Shown here piece after piece: positions 37,011-49,410 of a DNA stretch of 64,000 nt. Under the pieces are notes generated by a model that did not search any database, had not been told where the DNA came from, and saw only the letters and a list, made by a program, of their open reading frames with translations. A program made the position numbers and the translations under genes. Each line of letters opens with the position of its first letter. Position 1 is the stretch's first letter. The DNA comes from Desmodus rotundus (taxonomy: Eukaryota > Chordata > Mammalia > Chiroptera > Phyllostomidae), in NCBI RefSeq assembly GCF_022682495.2, contig NC_071389.1:99923951-99987950 (forward strand). The letters run 5' to 3'.

Positions 37011-37052
37011 TGCTATTTCGACAACATGCAATTTAAAATATTGAAATGTAAA

Positions 37053-37064
37053 CTGTTTTATTTT

Positions 37065-37100
<36 letters not shown>

Positions 37101-37105
37101 TTTTT
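37053..37105. repeat. (ATTT)n microsatellite
   Basis: The sequence is a run of tttattta units over about 50 bp, between the 5' end of the HAL1-type element and the next L1 tail. Confidence 0.93.
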
Positions 37106-37130
37106 GCCTCTCATTTTAAAATTTAAGGTT

Positions 37131-38225
37131 CCTTTAAATAAAAGGCTTCTGCATGACTAAAAAAATCAGTAAAATGAAAAATTAAACAACTGTATGGGAA
37201 AGTATGATTGCAAGTGATACTGCAGAAGAGAGTTTGATATCCAAAATATATAAAGAACTCACATGACTCCACACCAGGAAGAAAAACAACCAAACTAAAA
37301 AATGGGCAAAATACTTGAACAGATACTTCTCCAAAGAGGAAATATAGAGGTCCCAGAGACATCTGAAAAGATGCTCAGCATTACTAGCTGTCAGAGAGAT
37401 GCAAATTAAAACCACAATGAGATACCACTTCACAGTGGGTAGAATGGCCACCATAAAGAAACCAACAAACATGTGTTGGAGAAAATGTAGAGAAAAGGGC
37501 ATCTTAGTGCACTGTTGGTGGGAATGCAGACTGGTGCAGTCACAGTTGAAAACAGTATGGTTTTCCTTAGAAAACTAAAAGTGGAACTGCCTTTTAACCC
37601 AGAAATTCCACTGCCTTTTGCCCTGGAATTTCATTGCTGGGATTATACCCTAAGAACCCTGAAATACCAATCCAAAAGAACCTATGCACCCAGATGTTCA
37701 TACCAGCACAATTTACAATAGCCAAGTGTTGGAAACAACCTGTCTATCAGTAAATTAATGGATCAAAAAACTGGTACGTTTACACAATGGACTACAATGA
37801 CTACAATGCAGAGGAGAGAAGGAAGGAGCTTCTACCCTTTGTGACAGCATGGATGGAGATGGAGAGCATTATGCTAAGTGAAATAAGCCTGGCAGTGACA
37901 GACGAATACCAACCATATGATCTCAAGTTTAAGTGGAACCTAATCAACAAAACAAAAAAGCAAGCAAAATATAACAGAGACATTGAAATTAAGAACAACC
38001 TGACAGTAACAAGAGGGGAGGTGGCAGGGGATAATTGGGGGAAAAGAGGAAGGATTGTTAAGGAACATGTGTAAAGGACACATGTACAAAATCAAGGGGG
38101 AAGGTGGAGGTGGAGGAGGGAGGTGGGTTTGGCTAGTGTGGGGTGGAGGGATGGGGAGAAAAGGCATACAACTGTAATTGAATGACAATAAAAATAAAAA
38201 AAGAAAAAGAAAAAAAAAGAAAAAA
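37131..38225 (+). mobile_element. 5'-truncated L1 3' end
   Basis: ORF2 C-terminal sequence starts near 37135 (aaaggcttctgcatgactaaa). It passes the Cys-rich motif near 37475-37530, the ORF2 end near 37935, then a G-rich 3' UTR and an A-rich tail at 38190-38225. Stops and a small duplication (ccttttaacccagaaattccactgccttttgcc near 37590) break the frame. Confidence 0.92.
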
Positions 38226-38990
38226 TATATAACCATTCATTACACTAGCTACCTCTAAGTCTTATATTTTCTTTAATGATAATGATTTGTCAAAGTATTA
38301 ATATTTCAGTTTAAGGAAGTCATTTATCTACCACATAACCTCCCATTAACTTTTTACGGGAAGCTCAATTCTAATCTACTTCTGCACTCCGATTTTACAG
38401 AGCCTCTGTGCATTTTATGTATTTTTTAAAATAAATTTTGTAAGTTTTTCCTTATTCTATGATAAATTCGTGCTAATTGTAGAAAACCTGGGGAAACTAC
38501 CCATAAGCTTACTATGCAAGAAAGTAGATTTTTGCTGTAGTCTTTTGCATGGATGTTTACACTTTGGGGTTTGCATTTAAGTAGTCTTGTGAATAATTTT
38601 CTATGTCACTGAGCACACATGAAAATGTTCTTGTTTTCAGAATCACAATAGTAAAGCAGTGAATAGGAAGAACCTCCACCGTGTGTAGGACAGCTCATCT
38701 GGAGACCTTAGTGTACAGCAGGTGTTACACTCATTGTGCCCCTCAGTTCACAGTACACCAACATCATCAAATTATTCAGAGGCTTTCTGATTTTCATCTT
38801 CTCTTTTATTCTTCATTGTCTGGCATAAATCTGATTTGTTTAGCTGGTATAATAAACATTATGTGTGTTTAGTCACTTATTTCATTGATTTCTGTCCCAC
38901 CTTTATTTTCTTTTTACTTGTTTCCTTTGTTTATTGCTTGTTTTTCTTTGTTCTATTATGGGGTCACAGAAATGAAACAAAAGTCTTCCT
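38226..38990. other. Sequence without recognised feature
   Basis: This is AT-rich and without L1 similarity. Open frames are short and match nothing I know. Confidence 0.5.
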
Positions 38991-39417
38991 TGTATTAGTT
39001 TCCTAGGACTACCATAGCAAAGCATCATAATTGGGGCAGCTTGAACAACATGGATTCTTTTTTTTTTTTTTTTCTACAGTCTGGAGACTGGAATTCTGAG
39101 ATTTAGGAGTCTGTGTCACAGGGCTGGTTCCTTCTGAGGGTCGTGATAGAGAATCTCTTCCAAATCTCTCTCCTTGGCTCATAAATGACCATCTCTCCCA
39201 CTATCTTCACATGGTCTTCCCTCTGTGTGTGTCTGTGTCCAAATATCCTCTTCTTATGAGGACACTAATCATATTGGGCTGGAGTCCACCCTAATGAATG
39301 CATTTTAACTTAATCACCTCTGTAAATGGCCCATCTTCAAGTATGGTCACATTCTAAGGTCCTAGGGATTAGGGATTGACACTATTATTTTTGGGGGACA
39401 CACTTTAGCTCATAACA
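38991..39417 (+). mobile_element. Old LTR-like interspersed repeat (ERVL/MaLR type?)
   Basis: Bounded by TGTATTAGTTTCCTAGGAC at the left and CATAACA at the right, with inner phrases such as cttcacatggtcttccctctgtgtgtgtctgtgtcc and taaggtcctagggattaggg. These are familiar from a very abundant placental repeat. A poly-T of about 18 lies at 39058-39075. I cannot name the family with confidence and see no target duplication. Confidence 0.55.
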
Positions 39418-40049
39418 CCCTGTTATAGTAGCATTTACAATCTATTGGAGAAAAGCTGTTTTTGATACATAATAAAGAAGCCAGATGGTGATAAATGCTA
39501 TGACAGATATAAACCAAATGAAACAGTGAGAAGTGAGAAAAGGACCTGAGTGGAGCATGATGATTTGGCTCTGATGCAGATATTCTCTATGTAGGGAACC
39601 AAAGCATGGATGCATGGGATGAAAAGCACTGCCATAGAGTGGACCTTTACTGTTTTGTTGGGTATCTCTAACTTATCTTTTGGGGAAGAATTGTTTTTCT
39701 TTGGGTGGGGTCCTATAAAGGGATTTTTTTTTCTGTACATAATTAAGGCACCAAGTCTACCCTTAAACAGAGAAGTTGAGACACATAGTGGCTTTACTGT
39801 ATCATAAAAGGCTATATGCAAGGTTAGTAGGATAGTGGCTCTAGAGAAATTATTATATTACATAACTTATTTACATCTTTAAAGAATGGGGCAAGGGAAA
39901 GGCAGAGGAAACTGGCTACGAGACTCTGGGGGAAAATAAGATGATGGGGAGGACTCTAGTTGAAAACAGAATAGAACCAAATGCTCTGATCTCAGGAGGG
40001 AGTCACTGGTGGGGGTCACCCTCTGGTAAATGGTCTTTTCATTGGATTT
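39418..40049. other. Sequence without recognised feature
   Basis: No transposon or coding similarity is recognised. The right edge is the abrupt start of the L1 at 40050. Confidence 0.5.
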
Positions 40050-41022
40050 TACATATTTGCCAATGATACCTCAGACAAGGGCCTGATCTCCAAAATTTAT
40101 AAAGAACTCACACGACTCCACTCCAGGAAGACAAACAACCCAATTAAAAAATGGGCAAAGGACTTGAACAGACACTTCTCCAAGGAAGACATACAGAGGG
40201 CCCAGAGACATATGAAAACATGCTCAGCATCACTAGCCATCAGACAGATGCAAATTAAAACCACAATGAGGTATCATCTCACACCAGTCAGAGTGGCCAA
40301 CATAAACAAATCCACAAACAAATGTTGGAGAGGATGCGGAGAAAAGGGAACCCTAGTGCACTGTTGGTGGGAATGCAAACTGGTGAGGCCACTGTGGAAA
40401 ACAATATGGAATTTTCTCAGAAAACTACAAATGGAACTGCCCTTTGACCCAGCAATTCCGCTGCTGGGATTATACCCTAAGAACCCTGAAACACCAATCC
40501 AGAATAACCTGTGCACCCCAACTTTCATAGCAGCACAATTTACAATAGCCAAGTACTGGAAGCAACCGAAGTGCCCATCAGCAAACGAGTGGATCCAAAA
40601 ACTATGGTATATTTACACAATGGAATTCTACGTAGCAGAGAGAAAGAAGGAGCTTATACCCTTTGCAACAGCATGGATGAAACTGGAAAGCATTATGCTA
40701 AGTGAAATAAGCCAGGCGGTGAGGGACAAATACCATATGATCTCACCTTTAACTGGAACATAATCAATAGAAGAAAAAAGCAAACAAAATATAACCAGAG
40801 ACATTGAAGTTAAGAACAATCTAACAATAGCCAGGGCGGGGGGGGGGGGGCGGGGACAGTGGGAAGAGGGGATTACAGGAACTACTATAAAGGACACATG
40901 GACAAAACCAAGGGGGAGGGTGGAAGTGGGGGAGGGAGGTGGGTTCAGCTGGGGTGAGGTGGAGGGATGGGGAGAAAAGGCATACAACTGTAATTGAATA
41001 ACAATAAAAATTAAAAAAAAAA
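40050..41022 (+). mobile_element. 5'-truncated young-type L1 3' end
   Basis: ORF2 begins in the C-terminal region (acatatttgccaatgatacctc). It ends at TAA 40761-40763. A 3' UTR with a long G-run (about 40837-40850) follows, then aataacaataaaaatt and an A-tail near 41010-41022. It is the closest relative in the window of the full-length L1 at 14634-21477. Confidence 0.94.
40053..40763 (+). pseudogene. L1 ORF2 C-terminus, open frame of 199 codons
   Basis: From the Met at 40164 the frame is open to the natural ORF2 stop at 40761. It holds the Cys/His motif [18 protein letters not shown] (CX3CX7HX4C), which is conserved at the ORF2 C-terminus and needed for retrotransposition in studied L1s. The endonuclease and RT are absent because of 5' truncation, so this is a fragment with no expected function. 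Confidence 0.9.
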
Positions 41023-41533
41023 AGAGAGAGTGGGACTCTGAGACTACAGTAGTTATTGAAGTGGCTTGATCTACAGCAGAGGTCAGCACAGTTCCCAGGT
41101 GAGCCTAGCAAATGCATCTCTGAGGGATGAGGAGTTGTGGACACTAAAGAAAAGAAGACCTTACTGGACATATCTTCACTGGATATAAGTCTTGGATTAT
41201 CACTATGTGATAATGGATTGACCATGTAGAATATGAAACTGACAGAATATGAAACCTTAAAGACACATGTTTGAACTCTAGAAAGACTAACTAGACATTT
41301 CTTTCACATTAGTTTCTTCCAACTTACCAAGAACTTTATTTGTGAAATAACAATATAATATCCCTACTATTTTCATAAACATTGGATTTTATCTTATTAG
41401 CAAATTTAAGCATATTTGCCCCATAATAGTAAATGCTTAGACTCATCTGTTAATAAATGTATACATATTGCTATTAAGTTATATGGTTGTGAAATTAGTT
41501 GATTATAATCAAAATATAAGTGCAATTTTTAAA
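41023..41533. other. AT-rich spacer
   Basis: No feature recognised. The last ten bases (AATTTTTAAA, 41524-41533) are the left target duplication of the next L1 tail. Confidence 0.5.
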
Positions 41534-41921
41534 CTTTTTTTTATTGTTGTTCATGTACAGTTGTCTGCATTTTCCCCGAACCCAGCCATCCCCACCTCCC
41601 TTCCCTGATCTCAGCCCCCTTGGTTTTGTCCATGTGTCCTTTTTAATTATTCCTGAAAACTCTTCTCCCTCCCCCCCCATTATCCCTCCCACCTCCCTTC
41701 TGGTTACTATCAGTTTGTTCTTAATTTCAATGTCTCTGGTTATACTTTGCTTGCTTGTTTGTTTTGTTGATTAGGTTCCAGTTAAAGGTGATATCATATG
41801 CTATTTGTTTGTCACTGCTTGGCTTATTTCACTTAGTATAATGTTCTCCAGTTCCAGCCATGCTGTCTTAGAGGGTAGGAACTCCTTCTTTCTTTGTGGT
41901 GCATAGTATTCCATCGTGTAA
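41534..41921 (-). mobile_element. 5'-truncated L1 3' end with 10-bp duplication
   Basis: The minus strand carries the last codons of ORF2 and the 3' UTR, with its A-tail on the left (ctttttttttattg). The direct repeat AATTTTTAAA at 41524-41533 and 41922-41931 is the target duplication. Confidence 0.9.
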
Positions 41922-44020
41922 AATTTTTAAAAGATTCTTCAGAGACTGAAGATGGTGGTGAGGTAGGTGGGAGCTGAACCCACTTGCTTGTGCACCCAAG
42001 TAGGATACCTAGCTGATCTGAAGAACAGACTGCTGCAGTCCCCAGACTGACACCTGGCACTGGGGTCAGGCTGCTGCAGGAGTTTTGGAGGAGAGCTGGA
42101 TCAGCAATTATAACTCCATAGCTCCCTCCCTACCAGAGTAGGGAAGGCAGCCTCTTACCAGGAGAGAGTTGGGTGTTTAAAGTCTCTGCGTGAGGAATAA
42201 AGATGCAGTGGGAAATGCACAGAGGTGGTGTTCCCCCACTGGGACTGTGGTCACCGGCTAGGACATTACCAGAAAAATTTGGGAGCCAGGTGACACCTGG
42301 AGAAAGCAAAAGAGTTGGGCCATGATAGACTCTGACCCAGATAGTCTCCAGATTGGTCAGAGAGTTGGGCTATGTGAAAAGCCAGGCACTTGTTAAGAAC
42401 AGTGGGTGCAAACAAGAGGAATTTACTTAAGAAAAAAAGGCTCTTAGCCTCTGTTTAAGGAATACTAATGCAGAGGCTGGGACAGAGAAGAGAGAGGAAG
42501 AGGGGAGTGATTTGTGCCAAATCAGGGCACCACAGGGACTAACCATAGTGGGGCAGAGGGGCTCAGATGGGTAACAGTCCCCAGAGAGACTTAATTTAAC
42601 AGGGGATCTAAACTACCTTAAATGGACTGTAAGAGCGCCGAGGACCGAGGCCACAAAAAAAGGAAGAGGTGGGTTGCCAGGTGCTCCCAATCAGGGCACC
42701 TCCAGGCGGCACAACATAGTGGATTAAAGGCAGTGGCCTGGCACAGATGGACAGTGGGGGCCCAGCAGTGCTCTGAGGGCCTGGGCTGGAGACTGGGCAA
42801 CTGTGAATATTGCCTCTAGACCTAGTCCCCATCTTCACAAAACCACAGGAAAGGAAAAAAGTGAAGCCAAGACCCACCCTGCCTACAGGATCCAGAAAGG
42901 CCAGCAGGACTAGCTTAGCAGGTTTAAAGTCAGCAGGAGACCTTTTTTTTCCACCAAGAGTGAGACAATAATACCTGTAGCTGTGAATGAACCAAAGAGA
43001 GATCCAGAGAGGGATCACAAGGCTAATGCCAACAACTGAGGAACTGAGACAAATTTCACTTTGCTATCCTATTAAACTTTCATTTTATTGTTTATTTTTC
43101 TATTTTTTTGATATTTTTATATCTTTTATTTGATTATAATGCTTTATTTCTCTCTGTAGTTTTCTTTGCTTTGTTTATTTAATTGCATTGCATGACTGGT
43201 TTTTCCTTGTCTCTCTTTCATATTGCATTTTAATTTTTCTTCTTTCACTTCAGTTATAAGAACACACTACATGTGGTCTTTTTTTATTCTTTTTATTCAG
43301 ATCATATATTTCTTGTTATATTATTGTTGTTCCAGTATTATTATAAATAATTGTTTCATATTATAGTAAATACTACATAGCATGCCTCCCTGGTCTTGGC
43401 CCATTTCACTGTCTTCCTGAGCTTTATTACTGGTGTGCTAAACTCTATTCTTGCACACACTATGCCTAGTTTCTATCCTTTACTCCCACTATATCTCACC
43501 ATCTAATCTCGCACAAGCGCTCTGTTTTCTGGATTCAGCTCACATTCCTTCTTCTTTCTAATAAGAGTTTTATCTCTTATTCAGCTTTATAAAAAGTGGC
43601 TAGTTGGGTGAAATATCACGGTAATTGCTGTGCTTCTCCAAAGGGTCTCCTAACTGTTCTCTACTTGTTCATATTTTAAATCCCATAGAATACGCTCTCG
43701 CTGTCTTAATCCATTTTGCCTTCACCCTGCCACTGATTACATACAAGATAAGGTGCGAGTTGGGAACACCAGTAAACCCACTGGAGGAGAGAACTCACCA
43801 AAAAGGGGGCCACAAATGGGCAAAACCCAAGTACAACAAGAGAGCCCACACAAACAGAAGAAGGAGAAACCCTAGAACATCCAGTCAAGGAGATCAAAGA
43901 CACCACAACACTGAATCCAATAGAACTCATACCATAGAAGTTCACCGAGCTCCTAACTAAAGACAGTGAAAAAAGCAGAGAATTAGGAAGCACAGAAACA
44001 AACAAAAAAGAGTCACCTAA

Positions 44021-45380
44021 CATGGGAAGATAAAGAAAAAACCCTGCAATCCAAATGAATGGAAGACTCCCCATTAAAAGAGCTAAATGAAATGGAAACA
44101 AGCAAATTGCTAGATATAGAATTCAAAGGAATAGTTATAAGGAACTCACAGACGATTACAAGGAAATGAGTGAGAATGACAACAATACGAAAAAGGAAAT
44201 AGAAACTATAAACAAGAACCAGGAATAAATGAAGAATATAATTTCTGAAATAAGACTAGAAGGAATTACAAGCAGGCTGAATGAAGCAGAGGACCAAATT
44301 AGTGAGCTGCAAGACAAGGTAGAAAGAAACACCCAGTAGAGTAGCTACATGGAAACAGACTAAAAAAATATCAAGATAACGTAAGGGAACTTCAAGACAA
44401 TATGAAACACAACAACATTCGAATCATAGGTGATGCGGATCCCGGCCCGCAGGATCCGGTGTTGTGGCTGTAATATACAAATACACACGGACTACAAAAA
44501 TCCTGTGGAGAAAAAGGGATGGCATGGCCACTCTCTAGGTGAGAGAGGGTGAGAACGCTAGAGAGAGCCCAAGAGAGAGAGAGCTGGCCCCTGCCTGGAC
44601 AGGCTTTTATTGTTTTGGGGTGCACATTACATGGAGGATGGTCCTCATTTACTATGCACAGGTTCACCACAGGTGATTACCTTTTAAGGACAACAAAGGA
44701 CAGAATACTGCTAATTACTTAAAAGTGAAGTATGTTACAGCTCAAGGGGGAAACTGCTCACACTCCATACTTGGGTGGTTAAGCACAGATTTTAGGAAGT
44801 TAAAGATACTCAGTAAACATTTGCTGCCTCAATTCAGGGTAAGGGAGTTTTAGCAAGAGCAAATCTCATAGCAGTCTAGGTACAATGCAGGCCTGATTTC
44901 CCACTGGAGAACTTATCCATGGATGTGGGTCCTGCCTGCTGACCTCGCTCCCCACTGGCTTTTCCGAGTGGGGGCTGAGCCACATTTCCCACGTGTGGAA
45001 CAGTTCCCCACACATAGGAATACTAAAAGTAGAAGAAAAGGAGCAAGGGATAGAAACCCTGTATGAAAAAATAATGACAGAAATCTTTCCAAACCTGGAG
45101 AGGAAAAAAAACAGGCAAGTTCAGGAAGCACAGAGAGTCCCAATCAAGATGAATCCAGTGGGGCCTACTCCAAAACACATCATAATTAAAATGCCAAGCT
45201 TAAAAGATAAGGAAAGAATCTAAAAAGCAGCAAGGGAGAAACCAGAATTAATATATAAGGGAGCTCTGATAATGCTAGCAGCTGATTTCACAAGAGACAC
45301 ACTTCAGACCAGGAGAGAATGCCAAAAAATATTCCAAGAAATATAAACCAAAGGCTTGCAACCAAAACTACTACCAAAGT
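44021..45380 (+). pseudogene. L1 ORF1, split by a solo LTR
   Basis: The start ATGGGAAGATAA has a stop at codon 4. Decayed coiled-coil sequence runs to 44430. After the LTR the RRM-like and C-terminal parts continue (45013-45380, with the segment KDKERI near 45210). The frame then jumps into ORF2 at about 45390. The protein cannot be made. Confidence 0.85.
44431..45012 (-). mobile_element. Solo LTR, endogenous retrovirus family A, with 6-bp duplication
   Basis: The ends are TG...CA and the flanks are the exact repeat CATAGG (44425-44430 and 45013-45018). Removing it restores ORF1 sequence (aatcatagg|aatac). On the minus strand it starts TGTGGGGAACTGTTCC and carries an aataaaag polyadenylation signal near 44615-44608. 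The LTR at 49615-50177 is the same family. No internal retroviral sequence is present. A stem-loop sits at 44435-44459, four bases from the U5 end. The 6-bp duplication fits a class II ERV. Confidence 0.94.
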
Positions 45381-45389
45381 GAGAGTAGA

Positions 45390-48140
45390 GACAGAATTGC
45401 TCAACATGATAAAGGCCATATATGAGAAAACTCCAGCCATTATCATATTCAACAGCCAAAAATGAACCCCCCCCCCACTAAGATTAGGAACAAGACAAGG
45501 ATATCTGCTTTCACCATTTCTATTCAATATAGTATTGGAAGTCCTAGCCAGAGAAATCAGACAATAAAGACAAATAAAAGGCATCCAAATTGGAAAGGAG
45601 GAAGTAAAACTGTCATTGTTTGCAGACAATAAGATAGTGTACATAGAAAACCCGATAGACTTTACCAAAACACTATTCAACCTAATAAGCAAATTTAGCA
45701 AAACAGCAGGGTTCAAAGTCAGTATTCAGAAGTTGAAGGCATTTTTATACACCAAAAATGAAAGATGAGAATCACAAATCAGAAATAAAATACCATTTAC
45801 TATAGTAACAAGGAAAATAAAGTACCTGGGAATAAACCTTACCAAGGAGGTGAACGACCTGTACTCAAGAAACTACATAACACTGAAGAAAGAAATTAAG
45901 GAAGACACAAGTAAATGGAAGCCTATACCATATTCATAGATTGGTATAATCAACACCATCAAAAAGTCCATATTACCCAAAGCGATTTATAGATTCAATG
46001 CAATCCATATTAAAAATACAATGACATGTTTCACAGATATATAAGAAACATGTCAAAAATTTATATGGAATGGTGAATGACCCTGAATTGTAGTGCTAAT
46101 TTTAATAAGAAAAACAAAGTAGGAGGGATCACAATACCTGATGCCAAACTATAACACAAGGCCACTGTAATCAAAACAGTATGGTACTGGCATAAGAACA
46201 GACTCATAGACCAGTGGAAGAGAATAGAGAGCCTAGAAATAAACCCAAGTCTCTATGGTCAATTAATATTTGACAAATGGGGCAGAAGCATAAAACAGAA
46301 TAAAAATAGCCTCTTCAACAAATGGTGTTGGGACATCTGGACAGCTACGTGGAAAAAAACAATGAAACTTGACCACCAACTAACACCATACACTAAAATA
46401 AACTCAAGGTGGGTAAAGGACTTAAATAAAAATAAAAGTCATTCTGGAGAACTTAGACAGGAAAATCTCAGATATTTCACACAGCGATATTTTCACCGAT
46501 ATGTCCCCTAGTACACGTGACATAAGGGAAAGAATAAACAAATGGGATTTCATCAAATTAAAAAGCTTCTGCATGGTTAAAGAAAACAGCATTAAAATAA
46601 AAAGAGAACCAACAGTATGGGTGTTGGGAACTGCCCTTCCTGGTTTCAGAAGCTGTAACCCCCCATGGTTAAGGCTGAGTCAGAGACTTTGGGACCATAA
46701 GCCATTAAGGAGACAAAGCTTATCTCCCTGGCAGGGGTGCCATCTCTGCCCACTTTACTTCACCCTGCTTGGCCCTGAGCTTGACCAGTTAGCCAATGAC
46801 AGGTAAGATTCCTCAAGGGAGGAATGACAGAAGGCAGGCATGGTCACGAAAAAGGCCCACAGAGAAGGACTCAGGGGGCTATAAAAAAACGGGGTGATGG
46901 ACCTTCACCCCTCGGCTTTGACATAGCCTGAGTCCTCATTCTGTCTGCAAGAAGTCTCCTAATCTCTTGGCTGTCTTACTTCCCCTGCCTGACTTAAGCC
47001 TGAAACAATGACAGAGGGCAGTGCAGTCCTGTGCTGGAAAGGGCAGATTCCCTGGGGAATCAGGCCTAAGGAAGGATGCATACAATCCTGTGGAACCTGC
47101 TTTATTCATACCCTCAGCCTAAATGATAAGGGTCCAGGGTGGAAATGAGTTTGCTTCCCAAAGTTTTATAGCCCTTTAACTAACTGACCCTAACTCAGAA
47201 TAAGCCCTCAAAGTTCTTTATATATTACCTATTGTTTGACACTTACTGCCTGACAATGATTGATGAGCTTTACCTATATCCCTGTGCAAAATGAACCCAA
47301 TAAAAGCCCATGGAGGAAAAGGCTCTTGGCCCTTCTCCTTTGAGAGATCGGCAACCTCTCCTCCCCAAGCAGATCATGTCTTGGTAGACTTATTCTCATC
47401 CGTGGCGGACGGCAGGGCTGCGATAAAGCCCCCCCGACATATGGGAAAACATATTTGCCAATGATATCTCAGACAAGGGCCTGATCTCGAAAATATATAA
47501 AGAACTCACATGACTCCACTCCAGGAAGACAAACAACCCAATTAAAAAATGTTCAAAGGACTTAAACAGACACTTTTCCAAGGAAGATATACAGAGGGCC
47601 CAGAGACATATGAAAAGATGCTTTGCATCACTAGTCATCAGAGAGATGCAAGTTAAAATCACAATGAGATACCACTTCACAGTGGGTAGAATGCCATCAT
47701 AAGGAAAGTAACAAACAGTAAGTGTTGAGAGGGAGAAAATGTATTCCTAATACACTGATGGTAGAAATGAAGACTGGTGTAGGCACTGTGAAAAAGGAGA
47801 AATTCTGGTGGAATTTCCTCAGAAATCTAAAAATGGACCTTTCTTTTGTCCCAGCAATAATGTTGTTATTATACTCTATGGATCCTATAACACCAATTCA
47901 AAAGAACATATGCACTGCAATGTTCATAGCAGCACAATTCACAATACTGAAGTGCTGGAAGCAACCTAAGTGCCTACCAGTAAATGAGTGGATAAAAAGT
48001 ATGTGGTACATTTACACAATGGAATAGTATGTAGTAGAAGGAAAGAAACAGCTCCTACCCTTTGCAACACCATGGATAGAAGTGGATAGCATTATGCTAA
48101 ATGAAATAAGCCAAGTGGTGAAAGAGAAATACCATATGAT
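45390..48140 (+). pseudogene. L1 ORF2, deleted 5' half, split by a solo LTR
   Basis: ORF2 begins inside the RT (ctcaacatgataaaggccatatatgag), directly after ORF1 C-terminal sequence. About 2 kb (whole endonuclease and first RT part) is missing. The catalytic box reads FADN near 45622-45633 in place of FADD. The frame is interrupted at 46622-47439 by the LTR and ends near 48140. Cannot encode a working protein. Confidence 0.88.
46622..47439 (+). mobile_element. Solo LTR, endogenous retrovirus family B, with 6-bp duplication
   Basis: Ends are TGTTGGGAACTG and CCCCGACA. The exact repeat TATGGG flanks it (46616-46621 and 47440-47445), and removing it restores ORF2 (caacagtatgggaaaacat). A TATA-like box (ctataaaaaaac, about 46879) and an AATAAA signal (47299-47304) mark a promoter and a polyadenylation site about 420 bp apart. 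The copy at 11953-12766 is the same family in reverse. A stem-loop occupies 47411-47435, four bases from the end. No retroviral genes are attached. Confidence 0.94.
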
Positions 48141-48425
48141 TTCATGATTTCAACATGATACCATGTTGATTATTTTCTGTAATCAACAAAACAAACAAGC
48201 AAGCAAAATACAACCAGAGACACTGAAATAAAGAACAACCTGACTGTTACCAGAAAAGAGGGGTGACAGGGATAATAGATGAAGGGTAATCAAGGATCAT
48301 GTATAAAGGACACAAAAACAAAGCCATGGGGATAGTTTTGAGAGTGGGAGGAATACATGGGTGGGGCAGGGGGGTATGGTGGGTTGAAAATGGAAACACT
48401 ATACTTGAACAACAAATAAAAAAAA

Positions 48426-48476
48426 CAATGTATGTACTTCATTTAAAATACTTTATTGCTAAAAATGTTAAGAATA
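48426..48476. other. Short AT-rich spacer
   Basis: About 50 bp of unassigned sequence between two L1 elements in the same orientation. Confidence 0.5.
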
Positions 48477-49410
48477 GGATGAGAATATGGTGGCCAGATA
48501 GGTGGGAGCAGAGTCCACTTCCCCCTGCACATGGGTGAAACACCTACCAGATCTACTGAAAACAAAGCGAACAGCCAACAGTACCCCAGCGTTTATGAAG
48601 ATAGGAGACCAAAAATAGAGAGGACGGTGAAAAGAACAGATGGTAAGGGGATTGCTTCAGAACAAAAAGGTCCCTGGGACCAGCATGGGGACCAGGGCAA
48701 CTGCAGGCCCAGTAGGCACGGGCCTGGGGGCCTGCTGCAGTACTCATGGGAGAGAGCTGGGTTAACGGCTCCCTCCCCTGCCAAACAAGGCTTGAGCCGC
48801 ACAGAGAGACCTGGTTGCTTAAAGTTGCAGGGAGGGGAGTAAGGACAAAGTGTGGTAAACCCACGGAGACCGTGGGCACCGGCTGGGAAGAGTTGAGAGT
48901 TGGGCTATGTGGGGCATTGACCTGGACAGTCCCTGGTCTAGTTGGAGAGGTGAGCAGTGTGAGAGGACAGGTCCTTCCTTGTATGGAGCTGCAGGATTGA
49001 GCAGGAGGATTTTCCCCAAAAGAAAAAGACCCTCAAGGGCAGTTTGGGGAATTCTCCTGCAGCAGCAGCTCCAGTCTAATCTCCACCCAGCTGCCCACCC
49101 AGTGCTCCCCCAGAGGTGTGGGGGGCATTAGCCCACATCTGAAGCATGGGGAGAGTGCAACCCGGAGGGACCTGAGACCACAGGCACTGAAGGGAGTGGG
49201 AATCAAGGAAGGCCCTGCACATGCACCAATAGCCTGGAGGAGGGTGAGTGCCTGAACCTGTGGGTCCACAGGCTGCTGGAGAGCTGGCCAGAGGCTCCCC
49301 AAGTGCTGGTCAGGAGGGAACAGAGAAAAGCTGGGCTATGCCTCCTGAGTTGGCTGCAGCCAAAAAGACCAGCAAAACCAGCTTGGACAGTTTTAGGCCA
49401 GGTAGCCTTT

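Larger units (their letters stand above)
41943..48425 (+). mobile_element. L1 with internal deletion, carrying two solo LTRs
   Basis: Complete 5' end (agactgaagatggtgg) and a 5' UTR of about 2.1 kb with a pyrimidine-rich part near 43060-43600. ORF1 starts near 44021. ORF2 lacks its endonuclease and first RT part. A 3' UTR ends in an A-rich tail at 48410-48425. Without the two LTRs (582 and 818 bp) the copy is about 5.1 kb, well short of a full L1. The 5' UTR start AAGATGG is a YY1-like site. Confidence 0.9.
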
